64,000 nt of DNA from Chimonanthus salicifolius (GCA_013350335.1 CM023541.1:67159390-67223389); one strand, 5' to 3'. Counted from the first letter of the stretch, positions 1-11,636 are shown. Program-made: numbers and translations. The notes: generated from the letters alone by a model not told the origin.

Positions 1-2477
1 AAATTGGACACCAAAATGATTAATTTCTAATTTTACAGATATTTCTATTTTTAAAATTTGATTTCCATTTTTAGAAAGTTTCTATATTAAGTTATATTTC
101 TAAGATTAGAGTTTTAGTGGCACAACAAGTTTTAGGCGCAGTTGTTAGAGAAAAGCCAAATATTGTTTTTAAATTTTGTGTTTGTAGAAATACTGTTACT
201 TTTGGAAATTTCTCTTTTAGGAAACTATTCAAAATTGGTAGTTTCTATTTTTAAAAATTATTGTCTTAGAAAGTTACTAAAATTTAAAATTTTATTTTCA
301 AAATATAAGAAATTCTAGAGTTTATATAGATTATGAAATGTTACCAAATTTAGAAACTTGTTGAATTGAGAAAATTCTATTTTTAGAAATTTTAAAAATT
401 TAGACATTATTTCTATTTATCGAAATACTAATGCTTTTGAAAATTTCCATTTTAGGCTACTATTTAAATTTGGCAGTTTCTATCTTTTGAAACTATAATT
501 TTAGAAGATTACCTAAGTTTAAAAGTTTCTTTCTAAAGTTGTAGAAATTCTAGAATTTATATAGATTTGGAAGTCTTACTAAATTTATAAACTTGTAGCA
601 TTTAGAAATTTATATTTTTAGAATTTTTTAATTGTAGATATTATTTATATTTTTAATTGGATTTTCAATGCGAATAGGACTCCAAAATTATCAATTTCTT
701 GCTTTAGATGTTATTTCTATTTTTTAAATTTGCTTTCCATTTTTACAAAGTTTCTGCATTAAGTTATAATTCTAAGATTAGAGTTTTGATTTCTATATTT
801 AGATTAATTTCCATTATATTGTAATCACTTATACCATAATATCTCAATTGTATATATTTTGCTTTGTTCCTAGTGGGTTCGAACTCGCACTCCGGAAGCT
901 ATACTGTTAATGGTTTGTCTGATTGCAAATATAAATTTAAAACACCATATCTTTCTTTATTGGCACAACAAGTTTTAGGCGCCGTTGTTGGAGAAAAAAC
1001 AAATATTTTTTTAAAATTTTGTGTTTCTAGAAATATTATTATTTTTGGAAATTTCTATTTTAGGCGACTATTTAAAATTGATAGTTTCTATTTTAAGAAA
1101 TTATAATTTTAGAAAGCTACCTAAATTTAAAATTTTCATTTCAAAATAGTAGAAAATCTAAAATTTATATAGATTTGGAACTCTTACTAATTTAGAAATT
1201 TGCTGAATTGAGAAATTTCTATTTTTAAAAATTTTATAATTTTAGATATTATTTCTATTTTTCGAAATACTGATACTTTATGAAATTTTTATTTTAGGTT
1301 ACTATTTAAAATTGACAGTTTCTATATTTAGAAACTACAATTTCAGAAGGTTACCTAAGTTTAAAGTTTCTTTTTAAAATAAATAGTAGAAGTTTTAGAA
1401 TTTATATAGATTTGAAAGTCTAACAAAATTTAGAAACTTGTACTATTTAGAAATTTATATTTTTAGATTTTTTTAATTGTGGATATTATTTATATTTTTA
1501 ATTGGATTTTCCAAGCGAAATTGGACTCCAAAATTGTCAATTTCTAATTTTAGATGTTATTACTGTTTTTGGAATTTGTTTTCCATTTTTAGAAAGTTTC
1601 TATATTAAGTTATATCTCTAAGATTAGAGTTTTGATTTCTATATTTTGATTTATTTCCATGATATTGTAATCACTTATACAATAATATCTCAATTGCATA
1701 TATTTTGCTTTGTTCCTATTGGGTTCGAACTCGCACTCCTGAAGCTATACTATTAGTGGTTCGTCCTATTGCAAAGAGAAATTTAAAACATCATATTCTT
1801 TGCAGCACAACAAGTTTAGGTACCATTGTCGGAGGAAAAACAAATAATTGTTTTTTTATTTTGTGTTTTAGAAATAATATTACTTTTGGAAATTTCTATT
1901 TTGGGCAACAATTTAAAGTTGGCAATTTCTATTTTTAGAAATTATAATCTTAGAAAGTTACCTAATATTAACAGTTTCTTTTCAATATAGTAGAAATTCT
2001 AGAATTTATATAGATTTTGAAGTCTTATTAAATTTAGAAACTTGTTCAATTGAGAAATTTCTATTTTTAGAAATTTTAAAAATTTAAGATATTATTTCTA
2101 TTTTTCAATATATTGCTACTTTCGAAAATTTCTATTTTAGGTTGCTATTTAAAATTGGGAGTTTCTATTTTTAGAAACTACAATTTTAGAAGGTTACCTA
2201 AGTTTAAAAGTTTCTTTTTAGAATAGTAGAAATTCTAGAATTTATATAGATTTGGAATTCTTACTAAATTTAGACACTTGTGGTATTTAAAAATTTATAT
2301 TTTTAGAATTTTTTAATTGTATATATTATTTCTATTTTAAATTGGATTTTCCATGCAAATTGGACTCCAAAATTGTCAATTTCTAATTTATATGTTATTT
2401 CTGTTTTTTGAATTTGTTTTTCAATTTTAGAAGTTTCTACATTAAGTTATATTTCTAAGACTAGAGTTTTGATTTCT
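1..2477. repeat. AT-rich ~842-bp tandem repeat, three units
   Basis: The stretch is a tandem array with a period of about 842-845 bp. The landmark GGACTCCAAAATT recurs near 677, 1522 and 2365, with a diverged version near 6. The landmark GCACAACAAGTTT recurs near 122, 962 and 1804. Unit 1 is about 170 bp shorter between these landmarks, so it has an internal deletion. Within each unit, blocks of about 235 bp also resemble each other (around 1035 and 1270). Open frames at 864-1106 and 1705-1938 are homologous parts of two units and look non-coding. The array stops abruptly at about 2477, where the minisatellite begins. I do not recognise the family. Confidence 0.8.
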
Positions 2478-4310
2478 CCAGTTCGTTTAGTTTGTTATGT
2501 TCTTATAGTTTGTCCAGTTTGTCTGATTTATTTAGTTTGTCTAGTTCGTCAAGTTTATCCAGCTTGTCCAGTTCGTCCAATTTGTCCAATTGGTCCAGTT
2601 TGTCGATTTCGTCCAGTTCGTTTACTTTGTTATGTACCTCCAGTTCGTCCAGTTTGTCCAATTCGTTCATTTTTTCCAATTTGTTCAGTTTGTCATGTTT
2701 GTCCATTTTTTCTAGCTCGCCCAGTATGTCTCCTTTGTCCAGTTCGTCCAGTTCGTTCATTATGTCCAATTCATCCAATTCCTCTAGTTGGTCCAATTCG
2801 TCCAGTTTGACCAATTTATTTAGTTTGTCCAGTTCGTCAAGTTTGTCCTGTTCGTCCAATTCGTCCAGTTGGTCCAGTTTTTCGAGTTTGTCCAGTTCGT
2901 TTTGTTTGTTATGTTCCTCCAGCTCGTCTAGTTTCTCCAGTTCGTCTAGTTTTTCCAATTTGTTTAGGTTATCCTGTTTGTCCATTTTTTGCAGCTCGCC
3001 CAGTATGTCCCCCTTGTCCAGTGGGTCCAGTTCTTCCTGTTCGTCCATTATGTCCAATTCCATTAGTTGGTCCAATTCGTCCAATTTGACCAATTTATTT
3101 AGTTTGTCCAGTTCGTCAAGTTTGTCTTGTTCGTCCAATTTGTATAGTTGGTCCTGTTTTTTGAGTTCGTCCAGTTCGTTTAGTTTGTTATGTTCCTCCA
3201 GCTCGTCTAGTTTCTCGAGTTCGTCCAGTTAGTCCAGTTTGTCCAGTTTTTGCAATTTGTTCAGTTTGTCTTGTTTGTCCAGTTTTTGCAGCTCACCTTG
3301 TTTGTCCAGTTTTTACAGCTCGCCCAGTATGTCCCCCTTGTCCAGTCGGTCCAGTTCTTCCTGTTCGTCCATTATGTCCATTTCGTCCAATTCCTTTAGT
3401 TGGTCCAATTTGTCCAGTTTTACCAATTTATTTAGTTTGTCCAGTTCGTCAAGTTTGTCCTGTTTGTCCAATTTGTCCAATTTGTCCAGTTGGTCTAGTT
3501 TTTCGAGTTCGTCTAGTTCGTTTAGCTTGTTATGTTCCTACAGTTCGTCCAGTTTGTCCAATTCGTTCAGTTTGTCTAGTTCGTCAAGTTTGTCCAGCTT
3601 GTCCAGCTCGTCGAATTTGTCCAATTCGTCCAGTTTGTCGAGTTCATCCAGTTCGTTTACTTTGTTATGTACCTCCACTTCGTCCAATTTGTGCAATTCG
3701 TCCATTTTTTCCAATTTGTTCAGTTTGTCATGTTTGTCCATTTTTTCCAGCTCGCCCAGTATGTCTCCTTTGTCCAGTTGGTCCAGTTCATCCAGTTCGT
3801 CCATTATGTCCAATTCGTCCAATTACTATAGTTGGTCCAATTCATCGAGTTTGACCAATTTATTTAGTTTGTCCAGTTCATCAAGTTTGTTCTGTTTGTC
3901 CAATTCGTCCAATTTGTCCAGTTGGTCCAGTTTTTCGAGTTCGTCCAGTTCGTTTAGTTTGTTATGTTCCCCCAGTTCGTCTAGTTTCTCCAGTTCGTCC
4001 AGTTTTTCCAATTTGTTCAGTTTGTCCTGTTTGTCCATTTTTTCTAGCTCACCCAGTATGTCCCCTTTGTCCAGTGGGTCCAGTTCTTCCTGTTCATCCA
4101 TTATGTCCAATTCGTCCAATTCCTTTAGTTGGTCCAATTCATCCATTTTGACCAATTTATTTACTTTGTCCAGTTCGTCAAGTTTGTCCTGTTTGTCTAA
4201 TTCGTCCAATTTGTCCAGTTGGTCCAATTTTTCGAGTTCGTCCAGTTCGTTTAGTTTGTTATGTTCCTATAGTTCGTCCAGTTTGTCCAATTCGTTTAGT
4301 TTGTCTAGTA
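2478..4310 (-). repeat. 9-bp minisatellite array, block 1 (TGTCCAGTT orientation)
   Basis: The block is built of diverged 9-bp units; read on the minus strand they are CTGGACAAA, TTGGACGAA and close variants. Read in one minus-strand frame each unit is Leu-Asp-Lys or Leu-Asp-Glu; one plus-strand frame gives Ser/Leu-rich runs. Distinct landmark words recur in fixed order as a looser higher-order repeat: the plus-strand word CCCAGTATGTC lies near 2721, 3000, 3325, 3754 and 4053, so units are about 280-430 bp. Three other blocks of the same family lie at 19966-23770, 24850-26132 and 29330-32060, all in the opposite orientation. I call it a repeat and not a gene. Confidence 0.9.
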
Positions 4311-4625
4311 TTGCTGCCAGATGTCTTAGAATTATCAAGCCAAAAAAGATGGTGTTGCTTTTTTTTGGTGGGGGTATGCTGCCAGATATCTTAGATTTAT
4401 CAAAAGAAGATAAAGTTGTTCTTAGTATGCATCCCATTTGGTCAAAAGATGCTTCACTTATTGTATCTTTTTACTGTGTCCCCAAGTGGGGAATCTCTTT
4501 TTGTAAAGTTAGTTTGGAAGGTTGTGTCTGTAAAAAGTCCTTTTACTTTGTGTGTTGTCCTCTCTTGGTCGGAAGAGAGTTTACTATCCATTGTGCCCTT
4601 GCTCCATCTTTATAAGGAGCTCTGT
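4311..4625 (+). promoter_or_regulatory. Pararetroviral promoter region, copy A
   Basis: This matches the intergenic region between ORF4 and ORF1 of the viral copy at 39211-39580. It starts inside a duplicated promoter block (GGTGGGGGTATGCTGCC near 4369) and ends in a TATA box (TATAAGG at 4611-4617), about 195 bp before the ORF1 start. Its left edge is the breakpoint with the minisatellite. TATA boxes followed by AGG-type purines are usual in Caulimoviridae promoters. Activity is inferred only from motifs. Confidence 0.65.
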
Positions 4626-4729
4626 GTTTTCATTTTAGATCATCGACATTTGAAATCAAAATATAGAAGCTGTAAGTGTGAGCTTGTAAGTCTGAAGTGT
4701 GCTAAAGCTTGGAGTCCTGTACTCAGTCT

Positions 4730-4802
4730 GTAAGTAATAAAACTTTTATAAGTTTGGTATTATAAGTTTGTTATTATCTAATCATGTTGTTTTTCTTTAT
4801 AG
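4730..4802 (+). other. Candidate 73-bp leader intron, copy A
   Basis: A GTAAGT donor at 4730 is followed by a branch-like CTAAT, a T-rich tract and an AG acceptor at 4801-4802, three bases before the ORF1 start. The same layout is seen at 15430-15499, 39621-39693 and, on the minus strand, 28890-28956. The donor could also splice to a distant acceptor, as happens for ORF4 of rice tungro bacilliform virus. No RNA evidence is available here. Confidence 0.45.
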
Positions 4803-4805
4803 AAC

Positions 4806-5036
4806 ATGTCAAATCATCTTGCTTTACTTAAGAAGTATTATGATGATGTTCGAACATTGAGAAAAATAGAAATTCTTCTTGAACACATACGACAACACCT
4901 GCAAATATGCACTCATCGAAATAACCCACGACATTAACGATATGAAAGACGAAGAATAATTTTAATTCAAGCCTATGCTGTGTTCCAATTAGAAGTATTC
5001 AGGACATAATCAAAATTACAAGCAATGGCTTTCTGA
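4806..5036 (+). pseudogene. Pararetroviral ORF1, copy A, interrupted by stops
   Basis: This is homologous along its length to the open 76-codon ORF1 at 39697-39927. The start codon is kept, but a TAA (from a CAA Gln codon) falls in frame near 4936 and a second TAA near 5008. The final TGA at 5034-5036 is one base from the ORF2 start, the same TGAGATG stop-start arrangement seen in copies B and D. The protein is short, basic and rich in Arg, Leu and Ile, with no recognised domain; its role is unknown. The copy lies between a viral promoter and an intact ORF2. Confidence 0.8.
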
Positions 5037-5037
5037 G

Positions 5038-5274
5038 ATGCCTCCTTGTTCTGTTAGGAGAAAAGAATTATTGCGTGATCTTAGACGTTGTGAAAATCAG
5101 CTTAGAAGATTAGAAAATGCTATCCGACAAATAGACGAAAATATAGCTGCAGGAAGGTATCTTGTTATCCGCATACATACTATTAGGAGATCTATGTTAG
5201 TATCCTTGTGTAATCGTGTAAGAGAATATTGTAACCTTTTGAATGAAGAATTAGAATTATTATCTCGTGTCTAA
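5038..5274 (+). CDS. Pararetroviral ORF2, 78 aa, open copy A
   Basis: An open frame of 78 codons begins at the ATG of the TGAGATG junction with ORF1. The protein begins MPPCSVRRKELL, is charged and rich in Arg, Leu and Glu, and is probably largely helical (RRLENAIRQIDENI, residues about 23-36). It is nearly identical to the products at 15735-15971 and 39929-40159. I recognise no catalytic motif. In badnaviruses and tungroviruses a small protein at this position is virion-associated or binds nucleic acid; applying that here is inference from gene order only. About 80 bp downstream the viral sequence is cut by telomere-like repeats, so this copy has no ORF3. Confidence 0.6.
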   Translation: MPPCSVRRKELLRDLRRCENQLRRLENAIRQIDENIAAGRYLVIRIHTIRRSMLVSLCNRVREYCNLLNEELELLSRV

Positions 5275-5355
5275 AGCTTTGCAAGGTGAATTATATCTAT
5301 TAGCTATGATCTGGGGCTGATCCCATCTAATCCTCTTTAAAACTTTTGTATTTTA

Positions 5356-7511
5356 GGGTCTAGGGTTTAGGGTGTAGGGTTTAAGATTTTAGTATTTTGG
5401 GGTTTAGGGTTCAGGGTTTAAGGTTTAAGGTTTAGGGTTTTGCGTTTAGGGTTTTAGGGTTTAAGGTTTAGGGTTCTGTGTTTAGGGTTTTAGGGTAGGG
5501 TTTTAGGGTTTAGTGTTTTACGTTTTAAGGTTTTAGGGTATTAGGAGATGGGTTTACGGTTTAGGGTTTTAGGGTTTAGGGTTTTACGATATAGGGTTTT
5601 AGGGTTTAGAGTTTTAGGGTTTTATGGTTTTAGGGCTTTGGGCTTTTTAGGTATAGAGTTTTAGGGTTTAGGGTTTTCGGATTTTTTGGTTGTAGGGCTT
5701 TAGAGTTTAGGGTTTAGTGTGGTTTAGGGTTTTAGGTTTACGTTTAGGGTTTAGGATTTAGGGTTTCGTGTTTTAGGATTTTATGGGTTTAGGGTTTAGT
5801 ATTTAGGGTTTATGGTTTTAGTGTTTTAGTGTTTACCGTTTTAGGGTTATAGGTTTTATGGTTTTAGGGGTTTAGGGTTTAGGGTTTAGGGAATTAGGGT
5901 TTTAGGGTTTTAGTGTTTTAGGGTTTAGGGTTTTAGGTTTTAGGCGTTTAGGGTTTAGGGTTTAGGTTTTAGGGTTTACGGCTTTAGGGTTATGGTTTAG
6001 GGATTAGGGTTTTAGGGTTTAGGGTTTTTGGGTTTTATGTTTTAGGGTAGGGTTTTAGTGGTTTGTGTTTAGGGTTTTAGTGTTTAGGGTTTTGGGTTTG
6101 GGGTTTAGGCTTTTAGGGTTTAGGGTTGTAGTGTTTTAGGGTTTAAGGTTTTAGGGGTTTAGAGTTTTAAGTTTTAGGGTTTTAGGGTTTGGCGTTTAGC
6201 GTTTTAGGGTTTTAGGAGTTCAGGGTTTAGGGTTTTACGATTTAGGGTTTCGGGTTTAGGGTTTTAGGATTTTAGTGTTTTAGGGTTTAGGGTTTTAGGG
6301 TTTAGGGTTTTAGGGTTTAGGGTTTGGGGTTTGGGGTTTAGGGTTTGGGGTTTAGGGTTTTGTGCTTAGGCTTTAGGGTTTTAGGGTTTAAGTGTTTTAG
6401 GGTTTAGGGTTTTAGGGTTTAGGGTTTTAGGGGTTTATGGTATAGGGTTTTAGGATTTAGGGCTTTAGGGTTTTGGGTTTAGGGGTTTGGGGTTTCGGGT
6501 TTCGGGTTTAGAGTTTTAGGGTTTAAGTGTTTTAGGGTTTAGGGTTTTAGGGTTTTAGGGTTTAGGGTTTTAGGGTTTTAGGAATTTATGGTATAGGGTT
6601 CTAGGATTTAGGGTTTAGGGGTTTAAGGTTTTCGGGTTTAGGGTTTTAGAGGTTTAGGGTTTTAGGGTTTTATTGTTTTAGGGTTTAGGGTTTGGGGCTT
6701 AGGTTTTGGGGTTTAGGGTTTAGGGTTTTGTGCTTAGTCTTTAGGGTTCTAGGGTTTAAGGGTTCTTGGGTTTAAGGTTTAGGGTGTAAGGTTTTAGGGG
6801 TTTAGGGTTTAGGGTTTTGGCTTTTTAGGGGTTTAGGGTCTAGGATTTAGGGGTTTAGGGTTTTTGGATTTTAGGGGTTTAGGGTTTAGAGTTCAGGGTT
6901 TAGGGTTTTAAGGTTTTAGGGTTTAGGGTTTAGGGTTTAGGTTGTCAGGGTTTATGGTTTTAGGGTTTTAGTGTTTTGGGCATTAGAGTTTTAAGGGTTT
7001 AGGGTTTTCGGGTTTTAGTGGTTTAGGGTTTAGGTTTTTAGGGTTTAGGGTTTAGGGGTTTAGGGTTTTAGGCTTTTAGGGGTTTAGGGTTTAGGGTTTT
7101 ATAGGTGTCAGCTCAAGGGTTTAGGGTTTAGGGTTTTAGGATTTTAAGGGTTTAGGGTTTAGGGTTTAGGTTTATGGGTTTACGATTTTTGGGTTTTTGG
7201 GTTTTAGGGTTTTAGGGGTTTAGGATTTAGGGTTTAGGGTTTTAGGATTTTAGGATTTTAGGGTTTTAGGGTTTAGGGTTTTAAGGGTGGTTTTCGGTTT
7301 TAGGGGTTTAGTGTTTTTAAGGTTTAGGGTTTAGGGGTTTAGGGTTTAGGGTTTTAGGATTTAAGATGTAGGGTTTTAGGGCTTTAGTGTTTTGTGGTTT
7401 AGAGTTTAGGGTTTTAGGGTTTTAGGGATTTATGATTTAGGGTTTAGGGTTTTAGGGGTTTACGGGTTGAGGGTTAAGGGTTTATGGTTTTATGGTTTTA
7501 TGGTTTTAGTG
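5356..7511 (+). repeat. Degenerate telomere-like array (TTTAGGG orientation)
   Basis: The stretch is a mixture of TTTAGGG and TTTTAGGG units with many substitutions and short indels over about 2.15 kb. No sustained perfect run is present, so this is an interstitial or subtelomeric array and not an active chromosome end. It begins inside the viral ORF2-ORF3 intergenic sequence and ends at the truncated edge of a long LTR. No genes are visible. Confidence 0.92.
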
Positions 7512-7680
7512 TTGCATGAAGGCAATTTAAGCCAATGGAATTAAGTTCAAGTGGGAATTAGTTAACTTAACCTAATGACCCGATTAAGCAATTAATTAAG
7601 CTAAGTTAAAATGGTGGTCAAAAGGTGTCAAATAGGAGACCAAGCCATCTTATCTCTAACACCATGAAAAACGTTGGGCA

Positions 7681-7708
7681 TGGTGGTGGTTTATCCCAAC
7701 CACCACCA
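7681..7708. repeat. LTR hairpin, 11-bp arms
   Basis: TGGTGGTGGTT and its exact reverse complement are separated by six bases. The counterpart in the other LTR copy is at 59952-59976, so the structure is a conserved part of the element. Confidence 0.75.
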
Positions 7709-8381
7709 TAAAGCATATAAAATATCTTATGGGTGGTTGGGAGATTTAATGTAAAGTGTATCTTAACCAATCAAAGAAAAAGAGATGACTTCATCTCATC
7801 TCTCAAATTTCATCCTCATTTCACTCTTTCCTCTCTTTCACTCTCTCATGGCCATCCCACACTAAGAAGAGAAAGAAGAAGGAAAATTTGGAAGAAGAAG
7901 GAGAAGAGCTTAGGGAGAGGAAGAAAAGCCAAGAGTTGGCCCACCACCTCAAGGTAAAAACCTTGGACACCTTCTCATCTCCATTCTTCCCTTCTCAGTC
8001 TCAAATCTAACCTTACCTTGGCCGAACCCAAGCCTTGAGTTTTTCACCATGGATCAAGCATCTTAGCCGATCAAACAAGGAGAGGAAGAAGAAAGGAGGC
8101 CAAGGAGTCCGACGGGAGCAAAGAAAGTCAGAGGAGACGATGGATTGTAAGTATTTTCTAAAACAAGAGATTTGGATTTTCTTAGGGTTTAAAAGGCTAT
8201 GAAATCCATTTCTTGGATTTAGAGGTGGCCAAATCATGGCCTTGGATCTCAAATCTATCAAGTGGACAAAACCCTAATGAAAAATTAGGGTTAAGGAAAA
8301 TAAATAAAAGGGTTAAGGATGATATGTAATTAAATAATTAAGCATGGAAGTGTGGGTTTTGAATGAATTGATGGACCATAG

Positions 8382-8409
8382 GGTTCGGCCATGTAGTATG
8401 GCCGAACCC
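8382..8409. repeat. GGTTCGGC-type hairpin, occurrence 1
   Basis: GGGTTCGGC and GCCGAACCC face each other across ten bases. This is one of five related inverted repeats in the two LTR copies. The nested solo LTR inserted immediately after it. Confidence 0.7.
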
Positions 8410-8412
8410 CAT

Positions 8413-11171
8413 TGATGTGAATTTTAAATTACTCGCAAGCGTACGAACCAGTTTATAGTATAGAGTATGAGTGCGAGGTCGTACCCAAGGGAAATCTACA
8501 AAATATATGTACGAAATAGAAAAATCGCACTATAAAAAATGATGTGATTTTTGGAAATAATTTTCTAAAACATTTAGTTATAATCTTAATTTAAAACAAT
8601 GAACAGTTTTAATGAATTTTTGAGAAAAAGAAAAATAAATCAAAAATAAAATTTTTTTTACATAATCTACAATGGAATCGGGTCAAACATCGACGCAGCA
8701 TATTATCCTATTTAAAAATAAGAAAATCACGGCCTAGACTATGAAATGATCTAGAGTTATAAAATATAATTCAAATTCATTTTCTATTAAAATTCTAATT
8801 AGAATTTTTATGTCATCTATAAAATTCGTATTTTTTTTTCAATTCAAGCCTTAGGCTTGAGCGGGTTTTAACTTGTGTTTCCCCAAATCTAAAACAACTG
8901 TTCTTGATAAGAACCTTAGATTGGAAAGACGGCAAGTCCCACTGATCCTAATAGGGGTTCTACTTTCCTTGAAAAAAATTGTAAAAATATTTTTGTTTTT
9001 ACATAAAGTTCATAAAAAGAATAAAAAAATAGAATACAAATCATCATTATTAAATATTTTAATAACTGGGATCATCATGAATCTAAACAACTGCCATGAT
9101 TTTTTTTTTATTAAAAATTGGAAATGAAATACAATTCTGTTGGACTTGACATAATAAAATAAAAATAAAATAACTTACAAGAAATTATTTATTTTTTTCT
9201 TCTGTCTTTCAGTCGTCCAATTTCAGCCTTCAATGTCTTGCCCGGTTCAACCTTCAATGGATCCGAAGTCTTGAATTTATAGGAGGAGAGGTATGAGATA
9301 AGATACCTTTCAAACTCAGCCGGGATATTCAAATTCAAAATTCAGCCGCCGGGATCTAAGGATCGGTTAACCCTTTTCTGCCTTTCTGCTTTATTTCAAA
9401 TTTGAATCCCAACTTTTATCGGGTTCAGCTGGCAGCTGCTGCACGGCAGCTTTCTTCTCTGCTGATTTCTTCTTTGCTCTACCTTATCTACCTTATCCCA
9501 GCTCAAAATTGTTCTTTATCCTCTATCCTCTCTGCTCCTTTCTCAGTTTAAATCTTTCCCTCATCCTCTCAGCAGATAACTCTTACCGTATCTTTCTCAG
9601 TTTCAAACGGCAGCTGCTATCCAAACCTTATCTTCCAAATTTGAACCCCAGTTGAGGATCGGGTGCTTCTTATCCTCATCTTTCTTATCTTTTCTTTCAG
9701 CTGACTCTTCCTTATCTCTTCCAAATTTGAACTCCGGCTGCATCTTATCTTTTCTCTGCTAGCTCTATATTATCCTCATCCTCTCTGCTGGTTGCCGTTA
9801 TGAATTCCCGGGTTGGATCTGCCTTCTGTTGCTGCTATCTTCTCTCTTTTTTTTTTTCTTCTTTCCTGCTGCTCTTCTGGTTCCTACATTGGGAGCTGGT
9901 TGCCCTCTGCTTTCATCATCTGCAACTGCCTCTGCTCTCTGTTCGGAGCTGCTCTGCTTCAGCCGGCTGCCTTCAACTGGCTGCCGTTGGCTGTTGCTGC
10001 TCAAGTGGGCAGCAGCTCGGGCGGAACAGATCTGGTCACGACTGGCCGCTGCTATGCTCATCTCAGCTGGTTGTTATGCACCGTCTCAGCTGCTGCTCTG
10101 GCGCTGCTGGCTACTTCTTCTCCCTGCGATGGAACCTTGCCGCAGCTCTGCTTCATGGCTGCTTGTTGCTCTCAGCTGGCTGCCTCTCTCAGCTGCTTGC
10201 CATGCACCGTCTCAGCTACTGCCTTCAATTGGCTGCTCTGCTGGTTTCAGCTGCTCCATCATCGCTGCTGTTCAGCCGGCTGCTTTTGCTTCAATGGTGC
10301 AGATCCATCCTTCAGCTGAGCTGTTTCTTAGTTTGGCTGCCGTCTGCTGTGTGCGGTGCTTCTGCCTTTCCACTGCTGGTTTGCACTCAGTTCAGGTGGC
10401 TACTATGGGCTCAGTTTCGGCCGGCTGCCTTACTGCTTGTTGTTCTTCTTCTCTCCATCGCTGCAATCTGCCACCTTCAGCCGCTTCATCTCTGTTTTGC
10501 TGCTGGCCCTGCTTCAGCCGGCTGCCAGATGTGTGCGGTGCTGGCTGCCATTCATCTCAGATGGCTGCCCGGGCGGAAGAGATTTGGTCTCAGCTGACTG
10601 GTTGCTGTTACACGGCCGCTGCTATGCTCATCTCAGCTGGTTTCTCAGTTTGGTTGCCTGCTGTGTTCAGGCGGAACCGATCTGACTGAATCTGCTGTTT
10701 TCACTCGCCTTAGCCGCTGGGCAGTAGACTTGCTGCTGCTGTTCTTTCTCTTTTTAGCTCCTCTCATAAGTCCCTTTAAGTCCTGCAACCAGATGAAGAA
10801 AAGAAAACATAGAAAAGAAATGGAAAGAAATAGTTTATTTAGGCTTGACGGGCATCCCGATCCACAGTAAATGACACTCTGACTTTCACTCAAAATTTGG
10901 ATAATAAAACTTAAATATTAATCTGAGTGTAGAAGGTTGGTTCTGAAAACCCCACTGGTTTAACTAACTTGACCTGACCATTTTGAAATTGACGTCGACC
11001 GTATTTTTGACTTAACCAATTTTTATCATTTTTATTTTCTTTTCTTTTTTATATTTTTTTCAAAATAAATTATAAAACTAAAAACAACCCTAAATATATC
11101 TAATATTTATAAAATAAGGACTAATTAATCTAATATCAAAGGGTAAAATTGTAATTTTATGGTGTTCATCA
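8413..11171 (+). mobile_element. Nested solo LTR (2,759 bp) with 5-bp target duplication
   Basis: The element starts TGATG at 8413 and ends CATCA at 11171. It is flanked by CCCAT on both sides (8408-8412 and 11172-11176), a 5-bp target duplication typical of LTR retroelement integration. Removing it and one CCCAT restores continuity with the other LTR copy (GCCGAACCC followed by ATGG). I find no second internal copy of the ends and no gag-pol, so it is most simply a solo LTR. Its centre (9800-10690) is CAGCTGCTGC-rich with internal repeats, for example a 22-bp-class block near 10046 and 10618; it gives overlapping open frames in three frames, which I attribute to composition. Confidence 0.75.
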
Positions 11172-11607
11172 CCCATGGTAAATGGTTGAGGATTTTAATT
11201 AGGGTTTTAAGGAATGGAGGATGATTTAAGGTTTGTATGTGTTTATTGATTAAATGTGGTAATTCTTTTTAAAGGGATATTGAATGAAAATCATGGAAAG
11301 ATAGTTTATGTTTTTTTAAGGTGCTAATGATTAAATATGGTGTTTTGTAAAGAGTTGTTAAATGAAGAAATTCATGGAAGGAATGATTAGGATTATTAGT
11401 AGTGATTAAATGTAGGAAATTTGTAAAGGGGCTTAAATGAGGAAATGCATGGGAGGTGTGAATGGTGTTGGTAGCCTTAAAAGACATGGGGAAACTTTGA
11501 TGAATTAAGTGTTTTGGAAACCATAAAAAGAATGGGAAGTATGGCATGACTAAATGAGTCATTAATGGACTCAAGGAAATGTACCAAAATGATGGATCAT
11601 GAACCAT

Positions 11608-11636
11608 GGGTTCGAACATGGTGAATGGCCGAACCC
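11608..11636. repeat. GGTTCGGC-type hairpin, occurrence 2 (imperfect)
   Basis: A GGGTTCG arm and a CGAACCC arm are kept with mismatches in the inner stem. It occupies the same LTR context as 60870-60898, following GAACCAT. Confidence 0.6.

Noticed and set aside
875..1740. tRNA gene suggested by GGTTCGAAC words
   Set aside because: No A box, anticodon arm or cloverleaf can be folded around either word; at best it is a tRNA-derived fragment.
2503..4615. Long open frames (up to 458 codons) rich in Ser/Leu or Leu-Asp-Lys in the minisatellite blocks, here and at 19966-32060
   Set aside because: They occur on both strands and in several frames of a 9-bp repeat, as expected when the period is a multiple of three. 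One even reads on into viral promoter sequence. The codon-like pattern is reported as a hypothesis only.
5356..7511. True chromosome end
   Set aside because: Units are degenerate mixes of 7- and 8-mers, and unrelated DNA lies on both sides.
7733..8261. Small protein genes at 7733-7957 (plus) and 8013-8261 (minus)
   Set aside because: They lie in the pyrimidine/purine-rich part of the long LTR; the homologous region at 60050-60420 does not keep these frames.
9798..10893. Overlapping open frames of 168-286 codons inside the solo LTR
   Set aside because: Three plus-strand frames and one minus-strand frame are open together, with Cys/Leu/Ser/Ala-rich products from CAGCTGCTGC-type repeats. There is no domain and the sequence lies inside a retroelement LTR.
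11269..11619. 116-codon minus-strand frame
   Set aside because: It falls in AT-rich LTR sequence with no homologous frame in the second LTR and no recognisable motif.
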